A stretch of DNA of 64,000 nt from Thiosocius teredinicola. GTDB lineage: Bacteria; Pseudomonadota; Gammaproteobacteria; Chromatiales; Chromatiaceae. Each line of letters starts with the position of its first letter. Position 1 is the stretch's first letter. The stretch lies in contig NZ_CP019936.1 in assembly GCF_002009425.1 (NCBI RefSeq), positions 372,001 to 436,000 of the forward strand, in the 5' to 3' direction. A program made the translations under genes and the position numbers. Below the pieces are notes generated by a model. The model saw nothing but the letters and a program-made list of their open reading frames with translations. It was not told the DNA's origin and did no database searches. This document shows positions 38,080-46,738 of the stretch, in pieces.

Positions 38080-38900
38080 CGCTTTGGGTCGACGAAGACT
38101 TCCGCCGCGAAATGGGTTTTACGACGCCACGAATGAGCGACTTCTTTGCGATCGAAGGCGAGGTGTTTCGTGAGCCGGCGGGCAGCAACCGGCGCACCTT
38201 GCGTTTCGAATGCGGTGGGCGGGGCTATTTCCTCAAGTTGCATTGGGGAGTCGGCTGGCGTGAGATCTTCAAGAACCTGTTGTCGCTGAAGGCCCCGGTG
38301 CTGGGGGCGCGTAACGAATGGCAGGCGATCCAGCGATTGACCGAGCTGGGCGTGGAAACCATGCAGTTGGTGGCGTACGGTGAAGCGGGAATGAATCCGG
38401 CGACCCGCCGGTCCTTTGTGGTGACGCGCGAACTTGAAAGCACGATAAGCCTGGAAGACTACTGTGCGGACTGGGTGCGTGAGCCACCCCCGGCGCCGGT
38501 CAAGTGGGTTTTGATCGACCGCGTGGCCGAGATGACGGCCGCCTTGCACGCCACTGGCATGAATCACCGCGATCTGTACATCTGCCATTTTTTGCTGCAG
38601 CAGCCCTGGCTCGGGCCGGATGAGTCGTTGCATCTCCATCTCATCGATCTGCACCGGATGCAGTTCCGCGATCGGGTCCCGCGTCGCTGGCTGGTCAAGG
38701 ATCTCGCTGCTCTTTACTTCTCGGCGCTGCACATTGGCCTGACTCGGCGCGATCTGTACCGCTTCATCCGGCAATACGCCGGTGGAAGATTGCGCGATGA
38801 ACTCCGAAATAACGCGGCATTGTGGCGACAGGTGAGCGACCGTGCATGGCATCTGCAAGACACCAAGCCCGTTGTTGCCGAGGTGCCGCCGCGTGGATGA
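38076..38900 (+). CDS. waaP: LPS core heptose I kinase WaaP
   Basis: WaaP phosphorylates heptose I, which strengthens the outer membrane by cross-bridging with divalent cations. The 274-residue product shows the WaaP pattern: FEVEGEVFREPAGSNRRTLR-type opening, GGRGYFLKLHWGVGWREIFK with the ATP-binding lysine, MNHRDLYICHFLL with the catalytic aspartate, and LIDLHRMQFRDRVPRRWLVK with the metal-binding aspartate. Start is GTG 38076, overlapping waaG. It is the first of three kinase-like genes in a row. Confidence 0.94.
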   Translation: MTLWVDEDFRREMGFTTPRMSDFFAIEGEVFREPAGSNRRTLRFECGGRGYFLKLHWGVGWREIFKNLLSLKAPVLGARNEWQAIQRLTELGVETMQLVAYGEAGMNPATRRSFVVTRELESTISLEDYCADWVREPPPAPVKWVLIDRVAEMTAALHATGMNHRDLYICHFLLQQPWLGPDESLHLHLIDLHRMQFRDRVPRRWLVKDLAALYFSALHIGLTRRDLYRFIRQYAGGRLRDELRNNAALWRQVSDRAWHLQDTKPVVAEVPPRG

Positions 38901-39687
38901 CTTCATCGCGCCAGGTTGGCAGACAGCGCTCGAAGCACGCGGCTTGGCGACATTCGACGCCCTGTGGGCGCTGGATGCCGAGTGGTTTGAACCGCCCAAC
39001 AAACGCCGCGGCGGGTGGAGCGGCGTTGTGCGTATTGAGGTTGACGGTCCCGATGGCGGGCCGGTTGGCCTGTTCCTCAAGCGCCAGCAGAATCACTTGC
39101 GCCGTACCTTCAAGCACCCGCTAGGTGGCGAGCCCACGTTTGCCGCCGAGATGCGCAACATACTGGCCTTGCACGCGATCGGCGTGCCGACGCTGACCCC
39201 GGTCTTCTACGCACAGCGTAAGATAGCCGGCAAGTGGTGCGTGGTACTGATGACGGTCGAGCTCGCCGGCTATCGTCCCCTCGACGATTGGACGGCGGAA
39301 TGGGCTGAAGCCGGCTGGCGGGCGTCGAGGTCGCGGCGTCTGGCGCTGATCGATGAGATGGCGCCGCACATTCGTGCGATGCACCTGGGCGGCTACGTGC
39401 ACAACGCCTTGCATCCCAAGCACGTCTTCGTGCGATTCGACGCCGAGGGGCGGCCACAAAGCTGCCTGATCGATCTGGAGAAGATGCGCCGTGAATACCC
39501 CGTCTTGCGCAATACCATCCGCGATCTGGACAGCTTCAATCGCCGAAATCTGCATTTCTCGACGGCCGATCGCCTGCGGTTTCTGCAGCGCTATCTGGGC
39601 GATGGCGAGTTATCGTGGCGCGGGCGGGTGATCTGGCAGTGGCTGCGTAAGCGCTACGCGCGGGCGATGCGCAGGCGAAACGCATGA
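38893..39687 (+). CDS. LPS kinase-like protein, InaA/WapP type
   Basis: The 264-residue product from GTG 38893 (VDDFIAPGWQTALEARG) overlaps the waaP end by 8 bp. It has a lipopolysaccharide-kinase fold: GPVGLFLKRQQNHLRRTFKH with a lysine, then LMTVELAGYRPLDDW, and GYVHNALHPKHVFVRFD. The catalytic loop HRD is replaced by HNA, while LIDLEKMRREYPV keeps the downstream metal aspartate. InaA/WapP relatives in Pseudomonas core loci share this look and modify core heptoses. Activity without the loop aspartate is uncertain. It overlaps the next gene by ATGA. Confidence 0.85.
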   Translation: MDDFIAPGWQTALEARGLATFDALWALDAEWFEPPNKRRGGWSGVVRIEVDGPDGGPVGLFLKRQQNHLRRTFKHPLGGEPTFAAEMRNILALHAIGVPTLTPVFYAQRKIAGKWCVVLMTVELAGYRPLDDWTAEWAEAGWRASRSRRLALIDEMAPHIRAMHLGGYVHNALHPKHVFVRFDAEGRPQSCLIDLEKMRREYPVLRNTIRDLDSFNRRNLHFSTADRLRFLQRYLGDGELSWRGRVIWQWLRKRYARAMRRRNA

Positions 39688-41060
39688 ACATGGCCGCCGA
39701 AGGCCTTGTTTTGGGCGACGGACGAGTCGTAGAGCGTGGCGGCATGCTGCGTCGTTTGCCCGGTAAGCGCGAGGTTTTCGAGGGCTGGTTGGATGGTCGG
39801 CATGTCCTGGTGAAGCAATACCTCGATCGTGAGCGGGGTGCTGTGCATGCCGGCCGCGAGGAAAAAGGACTGCGGGCGCTGGCCGCGGCTGGCGTCGCCG
39901 CTCCCGAGATCCTGTTCAGTGGTAGGGACGAGCCGGGAAACCCGGTGATCGTTCTGGCCTTCATCGAGGAGGCCCGTCCTTACTCGGCAGTCTGGCGGGA
40001 AGCGGAGTCGAAGGATCGTGAACAGCTGGCCCGCCGCATGATGCGACTGCTGGCCCGCCACCACGCGGCAGGCCTGCGCCAGACCGACCTTCACCTCGAC
40101 AATTTTCTCGTGACGCAAGCCGAGATCTATAGTCTCGACGGCGCGGGCATCAAGGTGTCGGCCAGAGCGCTCAAAGAAGGCCCATCGTTGGAGAATCTCG
40201 CCCTGTTCTGCGCCCAGCTTCCGCCCGCGTTCGATGCGCATTCGATAGCAATTGCCGAGGCGTATGTCCGGGCGCGCGACTGGGATACGACGAGCGTCTT
40301 GCGCAAGCTGCCGGCTTTGATTGACGCTGCGCGCAGTTGGCGCTGGCGCAAGGTCAGCGAAAAGATCTTTCGCGATTGCACGGCGATACGCCACATCAAG
40401 ACAGCTGCGTCTGAAGCGTTTGTCGTTCGTCGTTATGCGGATGCGCTCACCGGGGTGTTGTCCGAGCTGGACGCCACCTGTCCGACCGATGCTGAGAGCC
40501 TGCTCAAAAATGGCAATACGGCTACCGTGTGGGGGATCAAAGCCGGCGGCATCGAGATGGTAGTGAAACGCTACAACATCAAGAACTGGCGGCATGGGTT
40601 TACCCGCCTGGTTCGCGAGAGCCGCGCGTCGATCTCGTGGCGCAATGCGCACCGACTTATGCTGTTGGGCGTAAAGACTCCCAAGCCGATTGCCTGTGTG
40701 ACCGCTCGCAGCGGCGGTTTCGGTCGGGTAGCCTATTTTCTGGCCGAGCGGATTGTGGGTCCGGATATCGCCGAGTGGGTCGCCGCGCGCCGATCAGACG
40801 CCGAGGCCCTGGCGAATGTCGCAGGCGAGGTTGCCGAGATTTTTGTGCAGTTGCGCCGCTGGCGTATTGCGCATGGAGACATGAAGGCGACCAACTTCAT
40901 TGTGACCAATAACGGCGTTTACCTGATCGATCTCGACGCCATGCGCCAGTATCGTAGCCAGTCCGCGTTTGAGCGGGCGTGGCGAGGCGATATGGATCGG
41001 TTTGCAGCCAATTGGAGCGATTTCCCGGAGTTTACCCGCTTGGTACTCGATCGATTGTGA
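39684..41060 (+). CDS. Two-domain LPS kinase-like protein
   Basis: The 458-residue protein appears to hold two kinase-like units. The first (about residues 1-180) has LVKQYLDRERGAVHAGREEK, HHAAGLRQTDLHLDNFLV and IYSLDGAGI. The second (about 270-458) has EMVVKRYNIKNWRHGFTRLV, RIAHGDMKATNFIVT and YLIDLDAMRQY, with both catalytic and metal aspartates. A similar protein of about 470 residues lies upstream of the carbamoyltransferase in the Pseudomonas core locus; I recall it as uncharacterised. It probably phosphorylates, or regulates phosphorylation of, the inner core. Confidence 0.82.
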   Translation: MNMAAEGLVLGDGRVVERGGMLRRLPGKREVFEGWLDGRHVLVKQYLDRERGAVHAGREEKGLRALAAAGVAAPEILFSGRDEPGNPVIVLAFIEEARPYSAVWREAESKDREQLARRMMRLLARHHAAGLRQTDLHLDNFLVTQAEIYSLDGAGIKVSARALKEGPSLENLALFCAQLPPAFDAHSIAIAEAYVRARDWDTTSVLRKLPALIDAARSWRWRKVSEKIFRDCTAIRHIKTAASEAFVVRRYADALTGVLSELDATCPTDAESLLKNGNTATVWGIKAGGIEMVVKRYNIKNWRHGFTRLVRESRASISWRNAHRLMLLGVKTPKPIACVTARSGGFGRVAYFLAERIVGPDIAEWVAARRSDAEALANVAGEVAEIFVQLRRWRIAHGDMKATNFIVTNNGVYLIDLDAMRQYRSQSAFERAWRGDMDRFAANWSDFPEFTRLVLDRL

Positions 41061-41212
41061 AACGCCCAAAATCGAGGATGCTAGCGCGGGGAGCGTCATG
41101 CGCCCGCTGGCAGTGCCCGAACTGCGTGGGGTGTCGCTGCCGCCCCGCTCGCTTCCGCGTCGAAACACTGGCAAAATCTCGCGTTTGCAGAACGACTTAG
41201 TCCACAGGCTTC

Positions 41213-42946
41213 ATGATCGTATTGGGAATTTCCGGCGCCGTCAGCCACGACCCGTCGGCCGCCATCTTCGTTGACGGCGAATTGGCTGCCGCCGCCGAGG
41301 AAGAGCGCTTCATTCGTGACAAGCATGCGAAGGGCAAATATCCCTACGAAGCGACCCGTTTCTGTCTTGAGTACGCCGGTGTCAAACCGGAACAGGTCGA
41401 TGTTGTCGCTTTTCCGTACGCGCCGATCCCGCTGAGCAGCCCCGCACGCTGGCACTATGCCGCGCGGCATTGGTATGCACCGGATCGCGCACTGGATGCG
41501 ATCTTCAACGGCAATCGCCGCTTTCGCCGGAATCTCGCCAAGACGCTGAAATTAGTGGCGGATCTGCGCCTGGATAATGCGCGCGTCGTACCCGTGGAGC
41601 ACCACTTGACGCATGCGTCGAGCGCCTACCACCTGAGCGGTTTCAAAGAGAAAACAGCAATTCTCGGGATCGACGGCAAAGGGGAATATGCCACGACGTT
41701 TTTCGGCTATGGCGAGAACGGGCAGATTCACAAGATCAAAGAGTTCTACGACCCGGACTCGCTTGGCGGCATGTATGGCGCCATGACCGAGTATCTCGGG
41801 TTCGAGATGCTCGACGGCGAGTTCAAGGTCATGGGCATGGCGCCTTATGGTGATCCGAAGCGTTTCGACTTTTCACGCCTGATCAGATACGACCAGCGGT
41901 CGTTCAAGGTGAACACCCAGTTGGTCAACGTCATCGGTATGCGCCGCTATAAGGATGCGAACGGCAAAGGCTACTACTTCAGTCCGAAGCTGATCGATTG
42001 GCTTGGTCCCAAGCGCGAAGGCGACGAGATCGACGATCCGTATATCGACTACGCGGCCTCGATTCAGCAGTTGTTGGAGGATGTCTCCCTCGGGTTGATC
42101 GATCACTACCTCGGTGACATCCTGCGTGAGACCGGCAAGATCTGTTACGCGGGCGGCGTGGCGCTGAATGTGAAACTGAATCAGCGCATCATTGCCCGAC
42201 CTGACGTCGAGGAACTGTTCGTCCAGCCGGCAGCGTCCGACGCTGGTACGGCACTGGGCGCCGCATCATACGTAGCCAACCAGGCCGGCGATGTGGTCAA
42301 GCCGATGCAGCACGCCTACCTCGGGCCGAGCTACTCCAACGAGCAGTGCATCGCGGCGTGCGAAGAGCACGAGGGGAAACCTCGTTGGGAAAAGCTCGAT
42401 AACGTACCCGAGCAGGTGGCGAAGATACTTGCCGACGGTAACCCAGTGGCCTGGTTCCAGGGGCGCATGGAGTTCGGTCCGCGCGCGCTGGGTAACCGCT
42501 CGATTCTGGGTGCGCCCAACGTTGAAGGTATTGCCGAACGTATCAACGAACAGATCAAGTACCGCGAGCGTTGGCGGCCGTTCTGCCCGAGCATGCTCGA
42601 CCGGGTCGCCCCACAGATGTTGCAGACCGATCATCCGGCACCCTATATGACCTTCACCTTCGACGTCGCCGACGAATGGAAGACGCGCGTCCCGGAGGTG
42701 GTGCATGAAGATGGTACGGCCCGCGCTCAGGTGGTTACATGCGAGTCGAATCCGCGTTACTACGCGTTGATCGAGGCGCTCGAAAAATTGACCGGCAACG
42801 GGGTGATTCTGAATACGTCACTGAACCGGAGGGGGGAGCCGATGGTCTGTTCACCGACTGATGCTTTGAATATGTTTTATGGGTCGGAGTTGCAGTATTT
42901 GGTGATGGAAGATTTGTTGGTGAGAAAAGCTCCTCGTGATCAGTAG
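41213..42946 (+). CDS. NodU/CmcH-type carbamoyltransferase (LPS core)
   Basis: The 577-residue protein has both family domains. The N-terminal kinase-like domain shows ISGAVSHDPSAAIFVDGELA, VEHHLTHASSAYHLSG and GIDGKGEYATTFFGYG; the H-H-x-x-x-H binds the metal. The C-terminal YrdC-like domain shows FQGRMEFGPRALGNRSILGA and ILNTSLNRRGEP. These enzymes move a carbamoyl group from carbamoyl-phosphate to a sugar hydroxyl. After the kinase genes it most likely O-carbamoylates an inner-core heptose, as WapO does in Pseudomonas. The last 100 bp are markedly more A+T-rich than the rest. Confidence 0.9.
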   Translation: MIVLGISGAVSHDPSAAIFVDGELAAAAEEERFIRDKHAKGKYPYEATRFCLEYAGVKPEQVDVVAFPYAPIPLSSPARWHYAARHWYAPDRALDAIFNGNRRFRRNLAKTLKLVADLRLDNARVVPVEHHLTHASSAYHLSGFKEKTAILGIDGKGEYATTFFGYGENGQIHKIKEFYDPDSLGGMYGAMTEYLGFEMLDGEFKVMGMAPYGDPKRFDFSRLIRYDQRSFKVNTQLVNVIGMRRYKDANGKGYYFSPKLIDWLGPKREGDEIDDPYIDYAASIQQLLEDVSLGLIDHYLGDILRETGKICYAGGVALNVKLNQRIIARPDVEELFVQPAASDAGTALGAASYVANQAGDVVKPMQHAYLGPSYSNEQCIAACEEHEGKPRWEKLDNVPEQVAKILADGNPVAWFQGRMEFGPRALGNRSILGAPNVEGIAERINEQIKYRERWRPFCPSMLDRVAPQMLQTDHPAPYMTFTFDVADEWKTRVPEVVHEDGTARAQVVTCESNPRYYALIEALEKLTGNGVILNTSLNRRGEPMVCSPTDALNMFYGSELQYLVMEDLLVRKAPRDQ

Positions 42947-43118
42947 CTTGCCATCGATGTGCGTCATAGTGGCGATCAAAGATAGTCGTAGGATTGGTGA
43001 ATGGATCCGATTCGAAGTGGTTGCTGCGCATTGCAATCTCGGCATATTTGCAACGCGATTGAACGACGTGGCGTGAAAGGTTGGTTGACGTCAATCGCGG
43101 GAAATTAGAGCAGGCGCA

Positions 43119-44261
43119 ATGGGTTCCGATAACGTCCCACCAAGGTTGGCGCTTTTTCTACCGACGCTTGGTGGTGGTGGCGCAGAACGTGTTTTCGTCA
43201 CGCTCGCGAACGTGTTCGCAGATCGTGGATATCGCGTGGATTTGGTTCTGGTCAGTGCGCGGGGGCCTTATCTCGGCCTCGTTTCACCCAAAGTAAGATT
43301 GGTGAATCTGAATGCAGGGCGTGTGTCGCGTGCATTTCTTCCTTTGGTTCGATATATGCGACGAGTACGGCCGGTAGCGTTGTTGTCCGCGATGACCCAC
43401 ACAAATGTGTTGGCGATCTGGGCGCGCAAGTTGACGCGCATATCGACGGTACTGGTTATATCAGAGCGAAGTACTTTTAGCATTGCGATGGGTTCGCGCG
43501 CCAACGCCGGTGTTTTCTCTGCGTTCCTGCCTTGGATAGCGAGATACAGTTATTCGATGGCGGACAAGATTGTTGCTGTATCGCGTGGTGTCGCCGAAGA
43601 CCTTGTTGGGAGCATGCCGCTGGATCGGAACAAAATTGCGGTCGTATATAACCCAGTTGCGACAGTCGATGCTGAATCGCTTGGTGGGAGGAAGCCTGAT
43701 CACCCATGGTTTGGTCTTGGGCAGCCTCCGGTCGTGCTGGCGGTTGGCAGGCTGGAAGAGCCGAAGAATTATCCTCTTTTACTATCTGCTTTCGCTCGTC
43801 TGCGTAAGGAAACGGAGTGCAGATTGATTATTCTCGGAGAAGGGCGGCTTCGGGAATCGCTGACGAAGGAAGTAGCCGATCTTGGTCTCGAACAAGACGT
43901 AGACTTGCCTGGCTTCGTGGATGATCCGTTTACTTGGATGTACCACGCTGAGCTTTTCGTCCTCTCTTCATCATGGGAAGGCCTGCCTAACGCGCTTATT
44001 CAGGCAATGGCCTGCGGAACGAAAATAGTGAGTACCGATTGCCCCAGTGGTCCGAGGGAGATCCTTGAAGATGGCAAGTGGGGGCAACTCGTACCGACCG
44101 ATGACGTAGGTACCTTGTATGAAGCAATGATCAAAGCATTGGGTGACAAGAACCCGCCTGACGTACTGCGAAGATCGAAGTATTTCAGTGTTGAAAGGGC
44201 AGCAGACGGTTACCTTGCCGCGATGGGGGTCGAAGCCAATGGTAAGTCGCCCGAGACTTGA
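43119..44261 (+). CDS. Glycosyltransferase family 4 (O-antigen cluster)
   Basis: The 380-residue protein has the GT-B pattern: LFLPTLGGGGAERVFVTLAN at the N-terminus, VVYNPVATVDAES at the hinge, and AVGRLEEPKNYPLLLSAFAR and SSWEGLPNALIQAMACGTKI at the donor site. It is a retaining family-4 enzyme working on the cytoplasmic face of the membrane. It is the first gene of the A+T-richer block; a 172-bp gap (42947-43118) with no gene lies before it. The next glycosyltransferase follows after 3 bp, so the two are cotranscribed. Donor and acceptor unknown. Confidence 0.85.
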   Translation: MGSDNVPPRLALFLPTLGGGGAERVFVTLANVFADRGYRVDLVLVSARGPYLGLVSPKVRLVNLNAGRVSRAFLPLVRYMRRVRPVALLSAMTHTNVLAIWARKLTRISTVLVISERSTFSIAMGSRANAGVFSAFLPWIARYSYSMADKIVAVSRGVAEDLVGSMPLDRNKIAVVYNPVATVDAESLGGRKPDHPWFGLGQPPVVLAVGRLEEPKNYPLLLSAFARLRKETECRLIILGEGRLRESLTKEVADLGLEQDVDLPGFVDDPFTWMYHAELFVLSSSWEGLPNALIQAMACGTKIVSTDCPSGPREILEDGKWGQLVPTDDVGTLYEAMIKALGDKNPPDVLRRSKYFSVERAADGYLAAMGVEANGKSPET

Positions 44262-44264
44262 GCG

Positions 44265-45401
44265 GTGAAGAAGATCGTTCACGTAATCACCGGGCTTGGC
44301 ATGGGCGGCGCCGAAAGAGCCTTGCACAACCTGATTGTGGGGGGGCTACAGTCCCACTTCGATAACCAAGTGATATCACTGACTGGCGACGGGGTTTACG
44401 GTGTCAGACTAAGAAGGGCCGGCGTGGCAGTGCAGAGTCTGGGGTTGCGAAGGGGGGCATGGTCTCTTGGTGGTTTCCTCCGACTGCGGCGTGCGATCGT
44501 CGACGCTTCACCCGATTTGGTGCAGGGGTGGATGTACCACGGAAACATTGCTGCGGTAGTAGCTCTTGCCAGTCTGCGATCGAGAATTCCTGTCATTTGG
44601 AATGTTCGGCATTCCCTGTACGAACTCAGCGATGAGAAATGGCTGACTCGCCTTGTGATTCGTCTTCATCCTTTGTTGAGCAAGTGGGTGTCCAGGGTTA
44701 TCTACAATAGTGCTGTGTCGCGCGCTCAGCATGAATCTGCCGGATTTCCATCGGAGAAGGGTATGGTTATTCCGAACGGATTCGATTTGGATCATTGGCA
44801 CCCGAATCCGGTCGATCGAGACTTGCTCCGGACGATGCTGTCGATTCCGCTAGACGCTTTGGTGGTCGGCCATGTGGCGCGCTACCATCCGTTGAAGGAC
44901 CATTCGTCATTTCTGCAAGCTATGAAGCTTGTGATTTCGCGAAAACCGGGTGTTTATGCGGTGCTCGTCGGAAGTGGTGTTGATGATGAGAATAGGCAGC
45001 TTGCATCCATGGCACGAGGGTTTCCTGCTGGGCAAATCCAATTCCTGGGGGAACGTGAGGATGTGAATCGCATCTTGCAGGCGTTTGATGTGTTCTGTCT
45101 AAGTAGCGTGAGTGAGGCATTTCCCAACGTGCTAGGTGAGGCCATGGGGTGTGGCCTGCCCTGTGTCGCAACGGATGTTGGAGACTGCCGCGAAATTGTT
45201 GGGGATTCCGGCATTGTTGTGCCGCCGTCTTCCCCTTCGGCACTCGCAGACGGATTGCTGGGTTTGCTTTCGTTCAGTGCAAAAGAGCGTGCTCGACGTG
45301 GGCTAGCGGCAAGGCAGCGCATAGAACAGCATTTTCAGATCGACGCGATAGTAGAAAAATATCGTGAATGTTATGGGCATGCTGTTAATGAGGCGTGTTA
45401 G
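44265..45401 (+). CDS. Glycosyltransferase family 4
   Basis: The 378-residue protein starts at GTG 44265 (KKIVHVITGLGMGGAERAL). VIPNGFDLDHWHPN lies at the hinge. VGHVARYHPLKDHSSFLQAM and SSVSEAFPNVLGEAMGCGLP lie in the donor domain. This combination resembles enzymes that extend lipid-linked O-units, often using UDP-HexNAc or UDP-hexose; the specific sugar cannot be read. A 188-bp gap without a supportable gene (45402-45589) follows; it holds a 62-codon open stretch with no start. Confidence 0.85.
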   Translation: MKKIVHVITGLGMGGAERALHNLIVGGLQSHFDNQVISLTGDGVYGVRLRRAGVAVQSLGLRRGAWSLGGFLRLRRAIVDASPDLVQGWMYHGNIAAVVALASLRSRIPVIWNVRHSLYELSDEKWLTRLVIRLHPLLSKWVSRVIYNSAVSRAQHESAGFPSEKGMVIPNGFDLDHWHPNPVDRDLLRTMLSIPLDALVVGHVARYHPLKDHSSFLQAMKLVISRKPGVYAVLVGSGVDDENRQLASMARGFPAGQIQFLGEREDVNRILQAFDVFCLSSVSEAFPNVLGEAMGCGLPCVATDVGDCREIVGDSGIVVPPSSPSALADGLLGLLSFSAKERARRGLAARQRIEQHFQIDAIVEKYRECYGHAVNEAC

Positions 45402-45589
45402 AGAAATCTTGCTGTTTCTTGGTACGAGGCGTTCAGCTCCTATTCGTTCGTTCAACACCTCGACTTCGTAAGACTTGAAGTGACTCCGTCTTTCTTTGTG
45501 AGCGGGTACTTTCGAAGCACTCCTCGGGAGATCGCTGGCATTGCTTTAATCTTAGATGGCGGCGGCACTCGAATCATTCGCCAAAAGTA

Positions 45590-46738
45590 ATGGATACGAC
45601 TATGCGACGAGCAACCAAACTCTTGTTTTTGGTGACCGAAGATTGGTACTTCTGTACTCATCGGCTCTCGTTGGCCGTTGCTGCAAGAAGTGCGGGCTAT
45701 GACGTCGTGGTCGCAACACGTGTGAACAAACACGGTGAAAAGATCAAACAAAGCGGCTTGCGGCTCATACCTTTGAAACATTGGAAGCGTTCGAGTGCAA
45801 ACCCAATTCGCGAGTTCAGCGCGCTTGTCGAACTGTGGAGAATCTACCGGAGAGAAATGCCGGACTTAGTCCACCACGTGGCTCTCAAGCCAGTTGTCTA
45901 TGGCACCCTCGTGGCAAACCTATCCAAGGTGCGAGCCGTAGTGAATGCACTCGCCGGTTTGGGTTTCGTGTTTTCCTCTTCCGAACGTAAGGCCCGACTT
46001 CTGAAGCCCGTGGTGATAGCCTTGTTTCGTACGCTGCTGGCCCGCCCTCGTGGGAGAGTGATCGTGCAGAACAATGACGACATGGAGTTGTTATTGTCAA
46101 ATCGAGTTGTAGGCGCCGAAGCCATAGATCTCATCCGCGGTGCGGGGGTCGCTTTGGATGACTATCAAACGAGTCAATGCCAAATGGATCCGCCGCTCGT
46201 CGTTCTCGCCTCCAGAATGCTTTGGGACAAAGGGGTCGGGGTGTTCGTCAAAGCCGCGGAATCGCTTAAGTCAAAAGGTATGCAGGCGCGGTTCGTTCTT
46301 GTTGGGGAGCCAGATGTTGAGAACCCGGGCTCGGTTTCTCGAGAGCAACTTAACGAATGGGCGCGGTCAGGTGTGGTCGAGTGGTGGGGGTATTGCGATG
46401 ACATTCCAGCTGTTCTGCATCAGTCCCAGATCGTCTGTCTTCCAACCTACTATGGCGAGGGAATTCCAAAGATACTGATCGAAGCAATGGCAAGTGCCAG
46501 GCCGATTGTCACAACTGATATGCCGGGGTGTCGCGAACTTGTGATTGATTCGCGAAATGGAGTACTGATTCCACCCAAAGACCCTGAAGCTCTCGCGAAC
46601 GCTCTCGAATCCCTAATCGTTGATCGAGAGCTGTGTGCAGCGATGGGCAGAGTGGGGCGCGAGTTGGCGGAACAAGAATTTTCGTCAGAGAGGGTATTGA
46701 CGGAAACGTTGGGTGTCTATGACGAGTTGGCAGCGTGA
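45590..46738 (+). CDS. Glycosyltransferase family 4, PglA-like
   Basis: The 382-residue product has LFLVTEDWYFCTHRLSLAVA at the N-terminus and VNALAGLGFVFSS in the acceptor domain. The donor domain has LASRMLWDKGVGVFVKAAES and YYGEGIPKILIEAMASARPI. These features recall PglA-type enzymes that add the second sugar, usually GalNAc, to the undecaprenyl-diphospho-sugar made by PglC. The PglC-type transferase lies two genes downstream, which supports this. The start could also be ATG 45602. The stop overlaps the epimerase start (GTGA). Confidence 0.82.
   Translation: MDTTMRRATKLLFLVTEDWYFCTHRLSLAVAARSAGYDVVVATRVNKHGEKIKQSGLRLIPLKHWKRSSANPIREFSALVELWRIYRREMPDLVHHVALKPVVYGTLVANLSKVRAVVNALAGLGFVFSSSERKARLLKPVVIALFRTLLARPRGRVIVQNNDDMELLLSNRVVGAEAIDLIRGAGVALDDYQTSQCQMDPPLVVLASRMLWDKGVGVFVKAAESLKSKGMQARFVLVGEPDVENPGSVSREQLNEWARSGVVEWWGYCDDIPAVLHQSQIVCLPTYYGEGIPKILIEAMASARPIVTTDMPGCRELVIDSRNGVLIPPKDPEALANALESLIVDRELCAAMGRVGRELAEQEFSSERVLTETLGVYDELAA

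Noticed and set aside
42947-43118. JUMPstart/ops (GGCGGTAG) element sought before the O-antigen genes
   Set aside because: No match was found in this gap, so RfaH-type control is not supported by the sequence.
45404-45592. A 62-codon open stretch in the gap between two glycosyltransferase genes (ending GGGTRIIRQK)
   Set aside because: It has no start codon or ribosome site and is not longer than chance allows; it may be leftover coding DNA but cannot be assigned.
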